Source: Humibacter albus DSM 18994
GTDB taxonomy: Bacteria; Actinomycetota; Actinomycetes; Actinomycetales; Microbacteriaceae
Assembly: GCF_000421825.1 (NCBI RefSeq)
Contig: NZ_ATXT01000011.1
Location: 620,001 to 684,000 of the forward strand
DNA: 64,000 nt
Reading direction: 5' to 3'
In this document: positions 27,056 to 35,420 of the stretch, one piece after another
Layout: each line of letters begins with the position of its first letter
How positions within the stretch are numbered: position 1 is the stretch's first letter
The notes under the pieces: generated by a model
Database searches by the model: none
Told to the model about the DNA's origin: nothing
The model's input: the letters and a program-made list of their open reading frames with translations, nothing else
Made by a program: the position numbers and the translations under genes

Positions 27056-27215
27056 CGACCTCGCCCCCTCAGTCTCACTGCACGCTAACACCGCGGCATC
27101 GCACCTGCACCGAGTGCACGCCAACTCGTCCTCCCCAGGCGAGGGAAGGTGACGAGTTATCCACGGCTGTCCGCGACCGGGGCGCCGGGCCGCCGCCGGT
27201 CGGCACGATCGACAC

Positions 27216-27896
27216 ATGCCGTCACCGCGTCGCCGTCTCATTACCCGAATCCGATCGGCCGTCGCGGTGGCGGCGCTCCTGCTCGCGCTCGCCGGAACCC
27301 CCGACCCGGCGAGCGCGAGCCCCTCCGAGTGGTCGAGCGCGAGTTCCGCAGGCATCGCAGACTCGAATGCGAGTTCCGCGGGCTTTGCAGTCCCGAATGC
27401 GAGTTCCGCAGGCATCGCAGACGCGAGCGCAAGCGCCTCACCCGACGCACGCCCGCCCGACGACGAGAGCCAGGCCCGCAACGCCACGGCTTCCTGGCCC
27501 TGGCCGGTCTCTGGTGCTCGCAGCGTGATCCGCGGTTTCGAGGCGCCCGCCACCCGGTACTCGGCCGGGCACCGGGGTATCGACATCCGGGCCGGCACGG
27601 CCGAACGCGTGGCCGCTCCGATAGACGGAACGGTGCGATTCGCAGGTGTCGTCGTCGATCGGGCGACTGTCACCGTCGAGACGGCGGACGGCGTCCTGGT
27701 GAGCCTGGAACCCGTGACCACCGAGCTGGTCACGGGCGACGCCGTGACACGGGGTGCGCCGATCGGCACGATATCGACGGGTGGGCACTGCTCGCTGCGG
27801 TGTCTCCATCTCGGCGTGCGCGTGCGCGGCGATTACGTCTCGCCGATGCTCTTCTTCGGTGGTGTGCCGCGTGCGGTGCTTCTTCCGATCGAATGA
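27216..27896 (+). CDS. secreted M23-family (LytM) peptidase-like protein
   Basis: 226 aa with a signal peptide (basic start, AVAVAALLLALAG core, cleavage near PASA, residues 1-36), a low-complexity region made of three 10-aa repeats (SSAGIADSNA type, about 42-71), and a LytM domain from about residue 93. The zinc motif GHRGID (His-x3-Asp) is intact. The second motif reads RCLHLGVR, where the usual His-x-His has Cys at the first position, so catalysis may be weak or lost although metal binding could remain. Such proteins act on or regulate peptidoglycan hydrolysis outside the membrane. Divergent from the MFS gene; convergent with xerC. Confidence 0.85.
   Translation: MPSPRRRLITRIRSAVAVAALLLALAGTPDPASASPSEWSSASSAGIADSNASSAGFAVPNASSAGIADASASASPDARPPDDESQARNATASWPWPVSGARSVIRGFEAPATRYSAGHRGIDIRAGTAERVAAPIDGTVRFAGVVVDRATVTVETADGVLVSLEPVTTELVTGDAVTRGAPIGTISTGGHCSLRCLHLGVRVRGDYVSPMLFFGGVPRAVLLPIE
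27339..27428 (+). repeat. three 30-bp tandem repeats inside the M23 gene
   Basis: Units 27339-27368, 27369-27398 and 27399-27428 each begin GCGAGTTCCGC and encode SSAG-[IF]-A-x3-A. They form the flexible spacer between the signal peptide and the LytM domain, so copy number could vary without harming the fold. Confidence 0.85.
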
Positions 27897-27992
27897 TCCC
27901 GACCGATCGAATGATCCGTTTCGCCCGAGCGGTCCGTGCCGCCTGGACGATCCGCGCCGCCCGATCGGCATCGCTCGAACGATCCGCGCCGC
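27885..27992. repeat. degenerate GATC-rich repeats at the M23 gene 3' end
   Basis: CCGATCGAATGATCC occurs at 27885-27899, spanning the M23 stop codon, and again at 27903-27917. A second pair, CGATCCGCGCCGC, occurs at 27948-27960 and 27980-27992. The stretch is non-coding and joins the convergent M23 and xerC genes. Confidence 0.7.
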
Positions 27993-28036
27993 TGATCCGC
28001 GTCGCTCGCGTGGTCGCCCCCGTCTTCTTCGAGGGT

Positions 28037-28984
28037 TCAGGCGCGCGGATGCGCCCGCTGGTAGCTCTCCTTGAGTCGCTCCGCTGACACGTGCGTGTAG
28101 ATCTGTGTCGTGCCGAGACTCGCATGGCCGAGCAGTTCCTGCACGGCGCGGAGGTCCGCTCCCCCGTCGAGGAGATGCGTCGCCGCCGTGTGCCGGAGCG
28201 TGTGCGGCCCCGAGGGACCAGAGCCGGGAAGGTTCTCGAGCAGACCGGACACGAGACGGTACACGGTTCGCGTGTTGAGTCGGCCTCCGTGTGCGCCGAG
28301 GAAGAGGGCGGCATCATCGTCTGAGGATCGCGCTACCACGTTCCCGCGACGGGCGAACAGCGCCGGGCGCGCCATGCGCAGGTAGTCGACCATCGCGTTC
28401 AGTGCGGGCACGCCGAACGGCACGACCCGCTCCTTCGCCCCCTTGCCGAGCACACGAGCGGTCAGCCGATCGAGATCGACGTCGTCCACGTCGATGCCGA
28501 CGAGTTCGGAGACGCGCAGCCCCGACGCGTAGAGCAGCTCGACGACGGCGGCGTCGCGCACCGCGATGGGGTCGCCGGTCGCTGCCCGTTCGGCAAGACC
28601 GTCGAGTAGATCGGATGCCTGTTGCACGGTGACCACGCGCGGAAGTCTGCGGTCGGCCTTGGGGGCGCGCAACCGACGACCGGCATCCGTCACCGCCGCC
28701 CCGGTGCGCTCGAGCCACGCGGTGAATCCGCGAGCAGCGGCGGCGCGGCGGGCGATGGACGCCTTCGAGAGGTCCGCCTGCTGGGCTGCCCACAGCCAGT
28801 CCCGCAGCAGGCCGAGGTCGACAGCAGCGGGATCGGAGACGGCGTGTTCCGCAGCGAAGCTCGCGAGCGCTCGCAGATCGCTGCCGTACGAGCGCAGAGT
28901 GGCCACCGAGTAGCCCCGTTCAGACCTCAGGTGCGTCTCGTAGTCGGCGATCGCCCGTTCCCACTGCACGACTCCAGCTTGCAT
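28037..28984 (-). CDS. xerC: tyrosine recombinase XerC
   Basis: A 315-aa site-specific recombinase that resolves chromosome dimers at dif together with a partner. The SAM-like N-terminal core-binding domain (WERAIADYETHL, SVATLRSYGSDLRAL) is followed by the catalytic domain with all key residues: Arg in ASGLRVSEL, Lys in GKGAKER, HTLRHT, His in LLGHASLGTTQIY and the nucleophile Tyr in the same motif. ATG 28984 gives MQAGVVQW; an alternative GTG at 29014 adds 10 residues. The position beside dprA and the M23 gene is the chromosomal arrangement, so this is a housekeeping Xer and not a phage or integron integrase. Confidence 0.93.
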   Translation of the reverse strand: MQAGVVQWERAIADYETHLRSERGYSVATLRSYGSDLRALASFAAEHAVSDPAAVDLGLLRDWLWAAQQADLSKASIARRAAAARGFTAWLERTGAAVTDAGRRLRAPKADRRLPRVVTVQQASDLLDGLAERAATGDPIAVRDAAVVELLYASGLRVSELVGIDVDDVDLDRLTARVLGKGAKERVVPFGVPALNAMVDYLRMARPALFARRGNVVARSSDDDAALFLGAHGGRLNTRTVYRLVSGLLENLPGSGPSGPHTLRHTAATHLLDGGADLRAVQELLGHASLGTTQIYTHVSAERLKESYQRAHPRA

Positions 28985-29111
28985 GCCTCCACCGTCGCGG
29001 AGCAGGGGCGACACCCGGCGAGTACGGAACCGCAGCCCTCACGATCACCACATGACACCGCGCCCCGACCGCCGTCGACGACGGCCGCGCGGCGCCTCCA
29101 CGCAGTCATCA

Positions 29112-30515
29112 TCAGCGTCGCCGTGGCACGGCCACCCAGCCTTCGCCGGCTTCGCGCACTCTCCCGTCGATTTCCAGCTCGCCCAGGCCCGCGAGCACGG
29201 CGCCGAGGCCGAGTCCGGATAGGGCGGCGACCTCTCCCGGCGTGCGCGCCGTGCGGGTGGTCAGCGCGTCCAACAGCCTCACGGTCTGAGCAGAGTCGCG
29301 TGCGGCGACATCCCGATCGTCCCGGAGCTCCGGCACCAGCTGAGGCGCGACGAGCTCTGCGGCCTCTGCCGCATTTGTCACGCAGACGGCGTCGTACTCA
29401 CGCAGAAGCCGATGGCAGCCCGCCGAGGCGGGAGACGTGATGGGTCCGGGCACGGCGCCGAGCGGTCGCCCCAGCGATGCCGCGTGCCCGGCGGTGTTCA
29501 GGGAACCCGACCGGGCGCCCGCCTCCACGACCACCGTCGCGGAGCTGCAGGCCGCGATGAGCCGGTTCCGCTCCAGAAACCTCCATTTCGTGGGTGCCGC
29601 ACCACAGGGTGGCTCGGAGAGCACGAGGCCTCGATCGACGATCCGGCGCAGCAGTTCGTCGTGCCCGGCCGGGTAGAAACGGTCAACGCCTCCCGCGAGG
29701 AACGCGATCGTCACACCGCTCGAAGCGAGCGCCGCCCGATGCGCCATGCCGTCGATGCCGTAGGCGGCGCCCGAGACGACGGCGAGTCCGCGCTCGACGA
29801 GGCCGGCCGACAACTCCCCGGCGACGTGTTCGCCGTAGCCGGAGGCCGCGCGTGCCCCCACGAGCGCGACGGAGCGGGAGAGAACTTCGAGCAGATGCGG
29901 CGCACCCCGCGCCCACAGCACCACGGGCGCGTGCACACCGAGATCGGCCACGCCGGCGGGCCACGGGTCGCGGAGCCGGCCGCCCGCGTCAGTGCCCTGC
30001 CCTGCATCGACGGGCAGGCGTTCTGTTCCGGATGGCGTGCGTTCCGCACCGTGCGATACGCCGGTCGTGCTGGACGTCTGGCCCTCCGTACCGGGCGGCA
30101 CGAGCATCCGGACCCCGGCCCTGGCGGCCAGCGTCAGCGCTCGTTCGACGTCTCCGGCGCGGAGCCGAGGCTTCCATCGGGAGAAAGCCGTCCGCAGGTC
30201 GCCGTCAGCAAGCCCGTCTCCCGGATGGCCGGCGTCGCCTTCACGAGCATCGACGACAGATACCACGTCGGTGCTCTCGCCGCTCGCGGCGCCCGGGGCA
30301 TCGATCCCGGCTTCACGCAGCACGCGTCGCAGGGCCTCAGCCGCGCCGAACCGCGCGATGAGCGCGCCGGCGTCGCCATCGCCCGGCTCCGTGATCACGG
30401 ACCAAGCGGCACGGGCGAAGCGGTAAGCGACCTCGCCATCCTCGAGTTCGGTGGTTCCGCTGACCGGTGTGATCAGTGAGCGCAGGTGCGCGGGATCGAG
30501 GCCGAAGACATACAT
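29112..30515 (-). CDS. dprA: DNA-processing protein DprA
   Basis: A 467-aa DprA, which loads RecA on incoming single-stranded DNA during transformation. The N-terminal about 190 residues are poorly conserved and include a Gly/Asp-rich low-complexity stretch. The Rossmann-fold core follows: VALVGARAASGYGEHVA, GAAYGIDGMAHRAAL, the RFLERNRLIA motif and VEAGARSGSLNTA. A winged-helix-like C-terminus starts near 400. The ATG at 30515 is 2 nt after the stop of the ComM-like gene and AAGGGA lies just before, so they form one operon. The combination dprA plus comM plus yraN suggests competence or DNA-uptake functions, unproven here. Confidence 0.93.
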   Translation of the reverse strand: MYVFGLDPAHLRSLITPVSGTTELEDGEVAYRFARAAWSVITEPGDGDAGALIARFGAAEALRRVLREAGIDAPGAASGESTDVVSVVDAREGDAGHPGDGLADGDLRTAFSRWKPRLRAGDVERALTLAARAGVRMLVPPGTEGQTSSTTGVSHGAERTPSGTERLPVDAGQGTDAGGRLRDPWPAGVADLGVHAPVVLWARGAPHLLEVLSRSVALVGARAASGYGEHVAGELSAGLVERGLAVVSGAAYGIDGMAHRAALASSGVTIAFLAGGVDRFYPAGHDELLRRIVDRGLVLSEPPCGAAPTKWRFLERNRLIAACSSATVVVEAGARSGSLNTAGHAASLGRPLGAVPGPITSPASAGCHRLLREYDAVCVTNAAEAAELVAPQLVPELRDDRDVAARDSAQTVRLLDALTTRTARTPGEVAALSGLGLGAVLAGLGELEIDGRVREAGEGWVAVPRRR

Positions 30516-30517
30516 GC

Positions 30518-32044
30518 TCACAGTCCCTTCCGCAGGAAGAGCGCGGCGGACACGTCCTCCGCCGCCGGCCTGTCCCTGCCCGCGAGATCGGCTATCGACC
30601 AGGCGACTCGCAACGAGCGGTCGTAGCCGCGCATGGTGATCGCGCCGCGTTCCAGCGCGCGATCCAGAACGGCCGTGGTGCCGGGTGGGAAGGCTCGAGC
30701 CTTTTCGCGCAGCCAACTGCCGGGAACCTGCGCATTGATCATCCAAGGCGTACCGGCAAGTCGTGCCGCAGCGGACTCGCGTGCGCCCTGAACACGAGCC
30801 CGCGCTTCGGCCGTCGTGAGTCGTTTCGACGTCGAGGCCAAAGCGAGCTGAGCTGCCGTGGTGCGGCGTACACGCAGACGGATGTCGACCCGATCGAGCA
30901 GTGGGCCCGAGATCTTGGCCAGGTATCGCATGCGCGACCGCGGGGCGCAGGTGCAGTCCGCGTCGCCCGACTCGTACTGGCCGCACGGGCACGGATTCGC
31001 CGCCATCACGAGCTGGAACCGGCCCGGAAACGTCGCGACGGCATTGGCGCGATGAATTCGGATCTCGCCCGACTCGAGCGGCTGTCGAAGCACGTCGAGC
31101 ACCGACGATGCGAACTCCGGAGCCTCATCGAGGAAGAGCACGCCGTGCGACGCACGCACCGCGGCGCCCGGCCGGATTCGACCGCTGCCCCCGCCCACGA
31201 TGGCAGCCGCCGTGGCGGTGTGGTGCGGCGCCTCGAACGGTGGACGCGTCACGAGGCCGGCCACCGGGTCGCCGGCGAGCGATCGCACCGACGTCGCCTC
31301 GAGCGAGGCGGCGGTGCCGAGATCGGGCAGCAATCCCGGCAATCGCTCGGCCAGCATGGTCTTGCCGGCGCCGGGAGGCCCGACGAAGAAGACGTGGTGT
31401 CCACCCGCGGCCGCCACCGTCAGCGCCTCGATGGCTTCCTCGTTGCCTACCACGTCGGCCAGCTCGGCGGCTTCGACGTCGTCGTCCTCTGCGGGCGGAG
31501 CCGGCCACGCCTCCACCGGCTCGGGGTCGAGCTCGGCACCGTGCCGGATCGCCGCCTCGCGGAGCGACGACACGGCGAGCACCTCGGCGCCCGGAACGAG
31601 CCTCGCCTCATCGGCATTGGCCGAGGGCACCATGACCCGTGGGCTGCCGGCGCGCACCGCACCGATGACGGCGGGCAGAACGCCGGGAGTCGGCCGCAGC
31701 CGCCCGTCGAGTCCGAGCTCGCCGATGTGCACCGTCTCGGAGACGGGGCCCGCGGGAACGTCGCCGGCCGCTGCCAGTGCCGACAGGGCGATGGCGAGAT
31801 CGAAGCCGCTGCCGTGCTTCGGCAAGGCGGCCGGCGAGAGGCTCACGGTGAGCTTGCGCGAGGTGATCGGCAGCCCGGAATTGGACGCCGCGGCACGCAC
31901 CCGACCGCGGGACTCACCGAGAGCGGCATCCGGCAACCCGATCACCCAGAAGCCGGGTAGCCCAGGCGAGATGTCCGCCTCCACGTCGACCACGCTCGGC
32001 GATAGCCCGACGAGGGCGATGGACCTCGTGTGCGCGACAGCCAT
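30518..32044 (-). CDS. YifB/ComM-family Mg-chelatase-like AAA+ ATPase
   Basis: 508 aa. Order: an N-terminal Lon-protease-like domain (RSIALVGLSPSVVDVEADIS, KLTVSLSPAALPK, up to about 190), the AAA+ module with Walker A GPPGAGKTML near 230, Walker B GVLFLDEAPEF near 310, and a C-terminal Mg-chelatase-type domain with a CPCG/CTCAP cysteine cluster (NPCPCGQYESGDADCTCAP). In Vibrio and Haemophilus ComM is a branch-migration helicase for transformation; that role is inferred here. ATG 32044 overlaps by 1 nt the yraN stop (TGATG), and dprA follows after 2 nt. Confidence 0.92.
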   Translation of the reverse strand: MAVAHTRSIALVGLSPSVVDVEADISPGLPGFWVIGLPDAALGESRGRVRAAASNSGLPITSRKLTVSLSPAALPKHGSGFDLAIALSALAAAGDVPAGPVSETVHIGELGLDGRLRPTPGVLPAVIGAVRAGSPRVMVPSANADEARLVPGAEVLAVSSLREAAIRHGAELDPEPVEAWPAPPAEDDDVEAAELADVVGNEEAIEALTVAAAGGHHVFFVGPPGAGKTMLAERLPGLLPDLGTAASLEATSVRSLAGDPVAGLVTRPPFEAPHHTATAAAIVGGGSGRIRPGAAVRASHGVLFLDEAPEFASSVLDVLRQPLESGEIRIHRANAVATFPGRFQLVMAANPCPCGQYESGDADCTCAPRSRMRYLAKISGPLLDRVDIRLRVRRTTAAQLALASTSKRLTTAEARARVQGARESAAARLAGTPWMINAQVPGSWLREKARAFPPGTTAVLDRALERGAITMRGYDRSLRVAWSIADLAGRDRPAAEDVSAALFLRKGL

Positions 32045-32409
32045 CAGCAGATCCCGGTCAGGTGCTCGATGACGACGTCGCGGTCCAATGCTCCTGCGGG
32101 AGCCAGCACGGCGATCGCGTCGATGCGCAGCTCGCGCACAGCCTCGCCCGTCTCCTGGCACCACTGCGCGGCGAGCCTGCGCAGCCGCGCCGCCTTCTGC
32201 GCAGTGATGGCGTCGAACGGATGCCCGTACGCCAACGACGAGCGCGTCTTCACCTCCACGATGGCGACCAGCCCGCTCCGTTCGGCGATCACATCGATCT
32301 CACCAAGCGAACATCGCCAATTGCGGGACAGGACCCGATATCCGTGCGCTGTCAGGTAACGCGTCGCGAGTTCTTCGCCCCGGCGTCCCAGTTCGTCTTT
32401 GCGTGCCAT
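32044..32409 (-). CDS. YraN-family (UPF0102) endonuclease-like protein
   Basis: 121 aa. Contains the family's GRRGEELATRYL start, NWRCSLGEIDVIA and VEVKTRSS, the last two matching a PD-(D/E)XK nuclease core (Glu/Asp in GEIDVI; ExK in VEVKTR). Function unproven in the family; operon position with comM and dprA points to DNA processing. ATG 32409 follows GGGGGAGG. The upstream 173 bp to the beta-propeller gene carries a terminator-like hairpin. Confidence 0.9.
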   Translation of the reverse strand: MARKDELGRRGEELATRYLTAHGYRVLSRNWRCSLGEIDVIAERSGLVAIVEVKTRSSLAYGHPFDAITAQKAARLRRLAAQWCQETGEAVRELRIDAIAVLAPAGALDRDVVIEHLTGIC

Positions 32410-32540
32410 CCGTTGCCTCCCCCGCCAGCATGGCGAGGAAGCGAGCCGGGCTTGCCCGCGGTGATCCGGAATCGGGGATCGTCAGTGGAAGGCACTCCTG
32501 GGGACGGCAAGATGAGGCATTGCTGGCGAAAGACTCGTTC

Positions 32541-32570
32541 GGCGAGCGGGCCAGCCGCTGAGAGCTCGCC
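32541..32570 (-). terminator. possible terminator after the beta-propeller gene
   Basis: GGCGAGC (32541-32547) pairs with GCTCGCC (32564-32570), a 7-bp stem with a 16-nt loop, 12 nt after the stop. On the minus strand it is followed at a distance by TCTTTCG, a weak U-tract. Tentative. Confidence 0.3.
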
Positions 32571-32582
32571 TGCAGCCGCCCT

Positions 32583-34049
32583 TCAGGAGCGGGAGCACTG
32601 TCGAACGCGACGCGAGCGGCGCACCATCGCCAGGCATCCGAGGCCGAGCGCGAGCAGCACCGCGGCAGCAGTCAGAGGCCACGCCGCATCGCTTCCGCTC
32701 TCGGCCAGCTCCGCAGCGCCGGTGGACGTCGAGGTTCCCGCGGGCGTCGTACCGCTTGCCGCCGGAGCCGTCACGGTGAGCGTCCCCGCTCCCGACACCG
32801 CGTCGCCCCACAGTGTGCTTCTCGCAACGGCGCGCACGAGCATCCCGTTATCGGAACTCCGGGCGACGAACGAATACGTGGTGCTCGTCGCGCCAGCCAC
32901 GTCGTTCCAGGTCGCGCCCCCGTCGGTGCTGCGCTGCCAGGCGACGGAGTCGGGCGATCCGCTGACGGTCGTGCTGAACGCGGCCGTCGTTCCCGCCTGC
33001 ACGCTCATCGAGGCCGGAGCGGATGCCGTCGGCAGCATGTAGAGGCCGAGGACGTTGTTCGACTGTCCCGCGACGGCCAGGATCGTTCCATCCGGCGTGA
33101 CGGCCGAGCCCATCGGTCCGGCAGAATCGACGCTCGGTGTGGCTAGGACGGCGCCGTCGGCCGCATCGATCACGGAGATGCTGCTCGCTCCGGCGTTCGA
33201 GACGAAGACGCGGGATCCGTCCGGAGAGAAGGACGCGGTCACCGGGCTCATTCCGACGTCGGCCGACGACACCGCGGTGCATGTCGCCAGGTCGACGAGC
33301 GTCACCACCCTCGTCGACAGCTGCACTACGGCGGCCACTGTGCCGGCCGGGTTCACCGCCACGCCCTGCGGCATGCCGCCGACAGTCAGCATTCCCGTCA
33401 CGGTGCCATCGGCGGAGAGGCAGCCCACGGAGCCGCCGTTCAGGTTCATATTCGTGAACGCCCCGCCATGTCCCCCCATGGCCACGGCGCTGGGTCCCGT
33501 GAGCGGCTGCGATCCGGTCGCGGACCACATCGTCTGCGGCGCACCCGATGCGCCGGTGTGGGGATCGATCTCGAGCCGGGTCAGTGTTCCCGTATCGCCC
33601 GGGGCACCGAACGTCGTCACCAGCAGATACTTTCCGTCCGATGAGAACGCGACGCCGTTCGGGCTCGAGGAGAACACGGTCTGCGGCCCGACCGCCGTGT
33701 TCGTGGTGGCATCGATGAGGGAGATCGTCTTGCTGCCGTAGTCAGCGACGTAGACCCACTTGCCGTCGGGCGAGACGGCGATCGCATAGGGCGTCTGCCT
33801 GTCAGGCAAGGTCGCGACAACGCTGTGCGTCGCCAGATCCACCACTGTCACGTTGGCCGAGTCCTCGTTCGCCACGTACGCGGTGCTTCCATCGGGCGAG
33901 ATCGCGACCGCGACCGGTCCGGTTCCGACCGGGACCTGCGTCGAGGTGGCGGTCGCCGCTTGCGCGGGCATCTCGGCGCCGAGGGCGAGGCCCGTCGACA
34001 ACGCGACGGCAGCAGACACGGTGAGGGAGACTCGGGAGAGACGGCGCAT
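32583..34049 (-). CDS. secreted YVTN-type beta-propeller protein with sortase-like C-terminus
   Basis: 488 aa. A signal peptide (MRRLSRVSLTVSAAVALSTGLALG, cleaved near AQA) is followed by repeated SPDG-x3-YVAN/FVSN-type blades (AISPDGSTAYVANEDSANVTVVD, broken over residues 50-75; AVSPDGKWVYVADYG; FSPDGSRVFVSNAG), then an Ig-like region (about 335-420), and an end with LAESGSD, a hydrophobic helix and RRSRRVR. The end has the layout of a cell-wall sorting signal, with Ser where Thr is usual. Likely a surface protein of unknown ligand. ATG 34049 is preceded at once by GTGGGGGAG; GTG 34058 is an alternative start. A degraded copy of this gene's tail lies upstream. Confidence 0.8.
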   Translation of the reverse strand: MRRLSRVSLTVSAAVALSTGLALGAEMPAQAATATSTQVPVGTGPVAVAISPDGSTAYVANEDSANVTVVDLATHSVVATLPDRQTPYAIAVSPDGKWVYVADYGSKTISLIDATTNTAVGPQTVFSSSPNGVAFSSDGKYLLVTTFGAPGDTGTLTRLEIDPHTGASGAPQTMWSATGSQPLTGPSAVAMGGHGGAFTNMNLNGGSVGCLSADGTVTGMLTVGGMPQGVAVNPAGTVAAVVQLSTRVVTLVDLATCTAVSSADVGMSPVTASFSPDGSRVFVSNAGASSISVIDAADGAVLATPSVDSAGPMGSAVTPDGTILAVAGQSNNVLGLYMLPTASAPASMSVQAGTTAAFSTTVSGSPDSVAWQRSTDGGATWNDVAGATSTTYSFVARSSDNGMLVRAVARSTLWGDAVSGAGTLTVTAPAASGTTPAGTSTSTGAAELAESGSDAAWPLTAAAVLLALGLGCLAMVRRSRRVRQCSRS

Positions 34050-34151
34050 CTCCCCCACGATGGTGCACTCCGCAGTGTCGAGCGATGCCCCGATCAGGGG
34101 GCGACAGATCGGTGCACCGAGCGCCCGTCCGTCCATCTCCCGTTTGGCGGT

Positions 34152-34230
34152 CGCACCGTCGAACGGGACACGAGCGACGCGCCGTCGTGAGGCATCCGAG
34201 GCCGGGCGCGAGAAGCACTGTGGCGGCGTT
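34152..34230 (-). pseudogene. remnant of a second beta-propeller gene: duplicated sortase-signal tail
   Basis: These 79 bp align without gaps to 32594-32672, the last codons of the beta-propeller gene, at roughly four-fifths identity by eye. On the minus strand they encode AATVLLAPGLGCL and a following TARRS, against AAAVLLALGLGCL in the intact gene. No blades or signal peptide are attached, so this is the leftover 3' end of a paralogue that once lay in tandem upstream. Confidence 0.65.
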
Positions 34231-34261
34231 ACGCTTCGGCGACACCGCCCACGGGCATCCG

Positions 34262-34585
34262 CTACTCGTCGAGTGCGAGCTCCTTGGGGAGCTCGAACTC
34301 CTTGCTCGAGAGCTCCTCGATGTTCACGTCTTTGAACGTCAACACGCGCACGGACTTGACGAACCGGTCGGAACGGTAGACGTCCCAGACCCAGACGTCG
34401 TGCATCGTGATCTCGAAGTAGAAGTCGTTCGCCGTGTCGCGGCGCACGAACTCCACCTCATTCGCCAGGTAGAACCGGCGCTCGGTCTCGATCACATACT
34501 TGAACTGCGAGACGATGTCGCGGTATTCGCGGTACAGCGCCAGCTCGACCTCGCGGTCATAGTCGTCGAATTCGTCTTCGTCCAT
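34262..34585 (-). CDS. DUF2469-family protein
   Basis: A 107-aa acidic protein (MDEDEFDDYDREVELALYRE) that matches the actinobacterial DUF2469 family by length, sequence and position after rnhB. Conserved stretches include FKYVIETERRFYLANEVEF and FEITMHDVWVWDVYR. No function is established. ATG 34585 is preceded by TAGACT with 10 nt between, so the gene may be transcribed from its own near-leaderless promoter as well as from the rnhB operon. Confidence 0.9.
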   Translation of the reverse strand: MDEDEFDDYDREVELALYREYRDIVSQFKYVIETERRFYLANEVEFVRRDTANDFYFEITMHDVWVWDVYRSDRFVKSVRVLTFKDVNIEELSSKEFELPKELALDE

Positions 34586-34595
34586 CGTGCCGAAA

Positions 34596-34601
34596 AGTCT
34601 A
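34596..34601 (-). promoter_or_regulatory. possible -10 box for the DUF2469 gene
   Basis: Minus-strand TAGACT ends 10 nt before ATG 34585; slightly long for a strict leaderless start, so weakly supported. Confidence 0.3.
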
Positions 34602-35411
34602 CGCTGACGCCGCGGCGACGCCGTCCACCGCGACCCCGCCCGTGATCGTCTCGATGTGCGAGTCGGGCTCGTCGAACGCGAACTGCAGAGTCTGCTGCTC
34701 CGAGGACGTCTCCGCCTTCAGCCAGGTTCGACGATGCAACGGGCTCGGGCCCAGCCGGCGGATCGCCTCCAGGTGCGCGGCGCTCGCGTAGCCCTTGTTG
34801 CTGCTCCAGGAGTATCCGGGGTGTACCGCATCCTGCTGGATCATCAGCGCGTCACGATGGACCTTCGCGATGACGGATGCCGCCGCCACCGACGCGCAGG
34901 ACATGTCGGCCTTGACCCGGGGCACCACCGGTACGGGCACCGGGAGCGACCGCGTGAGGTAGTCGTGGTTGCCGTCGAGGACGATGGTGCAGGCATCCCA
35001 GCCGGCGCCGGATGCCTGCAAAGCGGAGAACGCGCGGGCGCCCGCCATGCTCAGGCAGGCCATGATGCCGTACGCGTCGACCTCCTCGGCCGAGGCGAGT
35101 CCGACCGCGTGGTGCCTGACCCAGGTCATGCAGAGCGGAGCGAGCTCCTCGCGCTTCGGCTCCGGGAGGAGCTTCGAGTCGCGCAGGCCCTTCGGCCAGC
35201 GTCCGACCCGCGCGTCCACGACGACCATGCCGACGGCCACCGGTCCCGCGAGCGCGCCACGGCCCACCTCGTCGCACCCGATGACGGTGAGACTGCCGGC
35301 GGACAACAGCTCGGACTCGAACCGGTAGCTCGGCGTGTTGCGCGCGCGACGCGCGCCCGCCGAGCCCGCGCGGGTCCCGGTCGTGCGTGTGGAAGTGCTT
35401 CGTGCTGCCAC
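34599..35411 (-). CDS. rnhB: ribonuclease HII
   Basis: A 270-aa RNase HII that nicks RNA-DNA hybrids and removes misincorporated ribonucleotides. Catalytic acidic residues are visible in IGCDEVGRGALAGPV (Asp-Glu), VLDGNHDY (Asp) and VKADMSCASVAAASVIAKV (Asp). A basic Arg/Thr/Ser-rich N-terminal extension of about 25 residues and a C-terminal extension of about 35 residues exceed the usual core. The GTG start at 35411 lies 9 nt after the lepB stop. It forms part of the conserved rplS-lepB-rnhB cluster. Confidence 0.94.
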   Translation of the reverse strand: MAARSTSTRTTGTRAGSAGARRARNTPSYRFESELLSAGSLTVIGCDEVGRGALAGPVAVGMVVVDARVGRWPKGLRDSKLLPEPKREELAPLCMTWVRHHAVGLASAEEVDAYGIMACLSMAGARAFSALQASGAGWDACTIVLDGNHDYLTRSLPVPVPVVPRVKADMSCASVAAASVIAKVHRDALMIQQDAVHPGYSWSSNKGYASAAHLEAIRRLGPSPLHRRTWLKAETSSEQQTLQFAFDEPDSHIETITGGVAVDGVAAASA

Positions 35412-35420
35412 GAGGGAAGG

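Noticed and set aside
28037-28984. Phage or integron integrase marking a mobile element
   Set aside because: Sequence and neighbours (dprA, M23 gene) are those of chromosomal XerC; no att site, phage or transposase genes are nearby.
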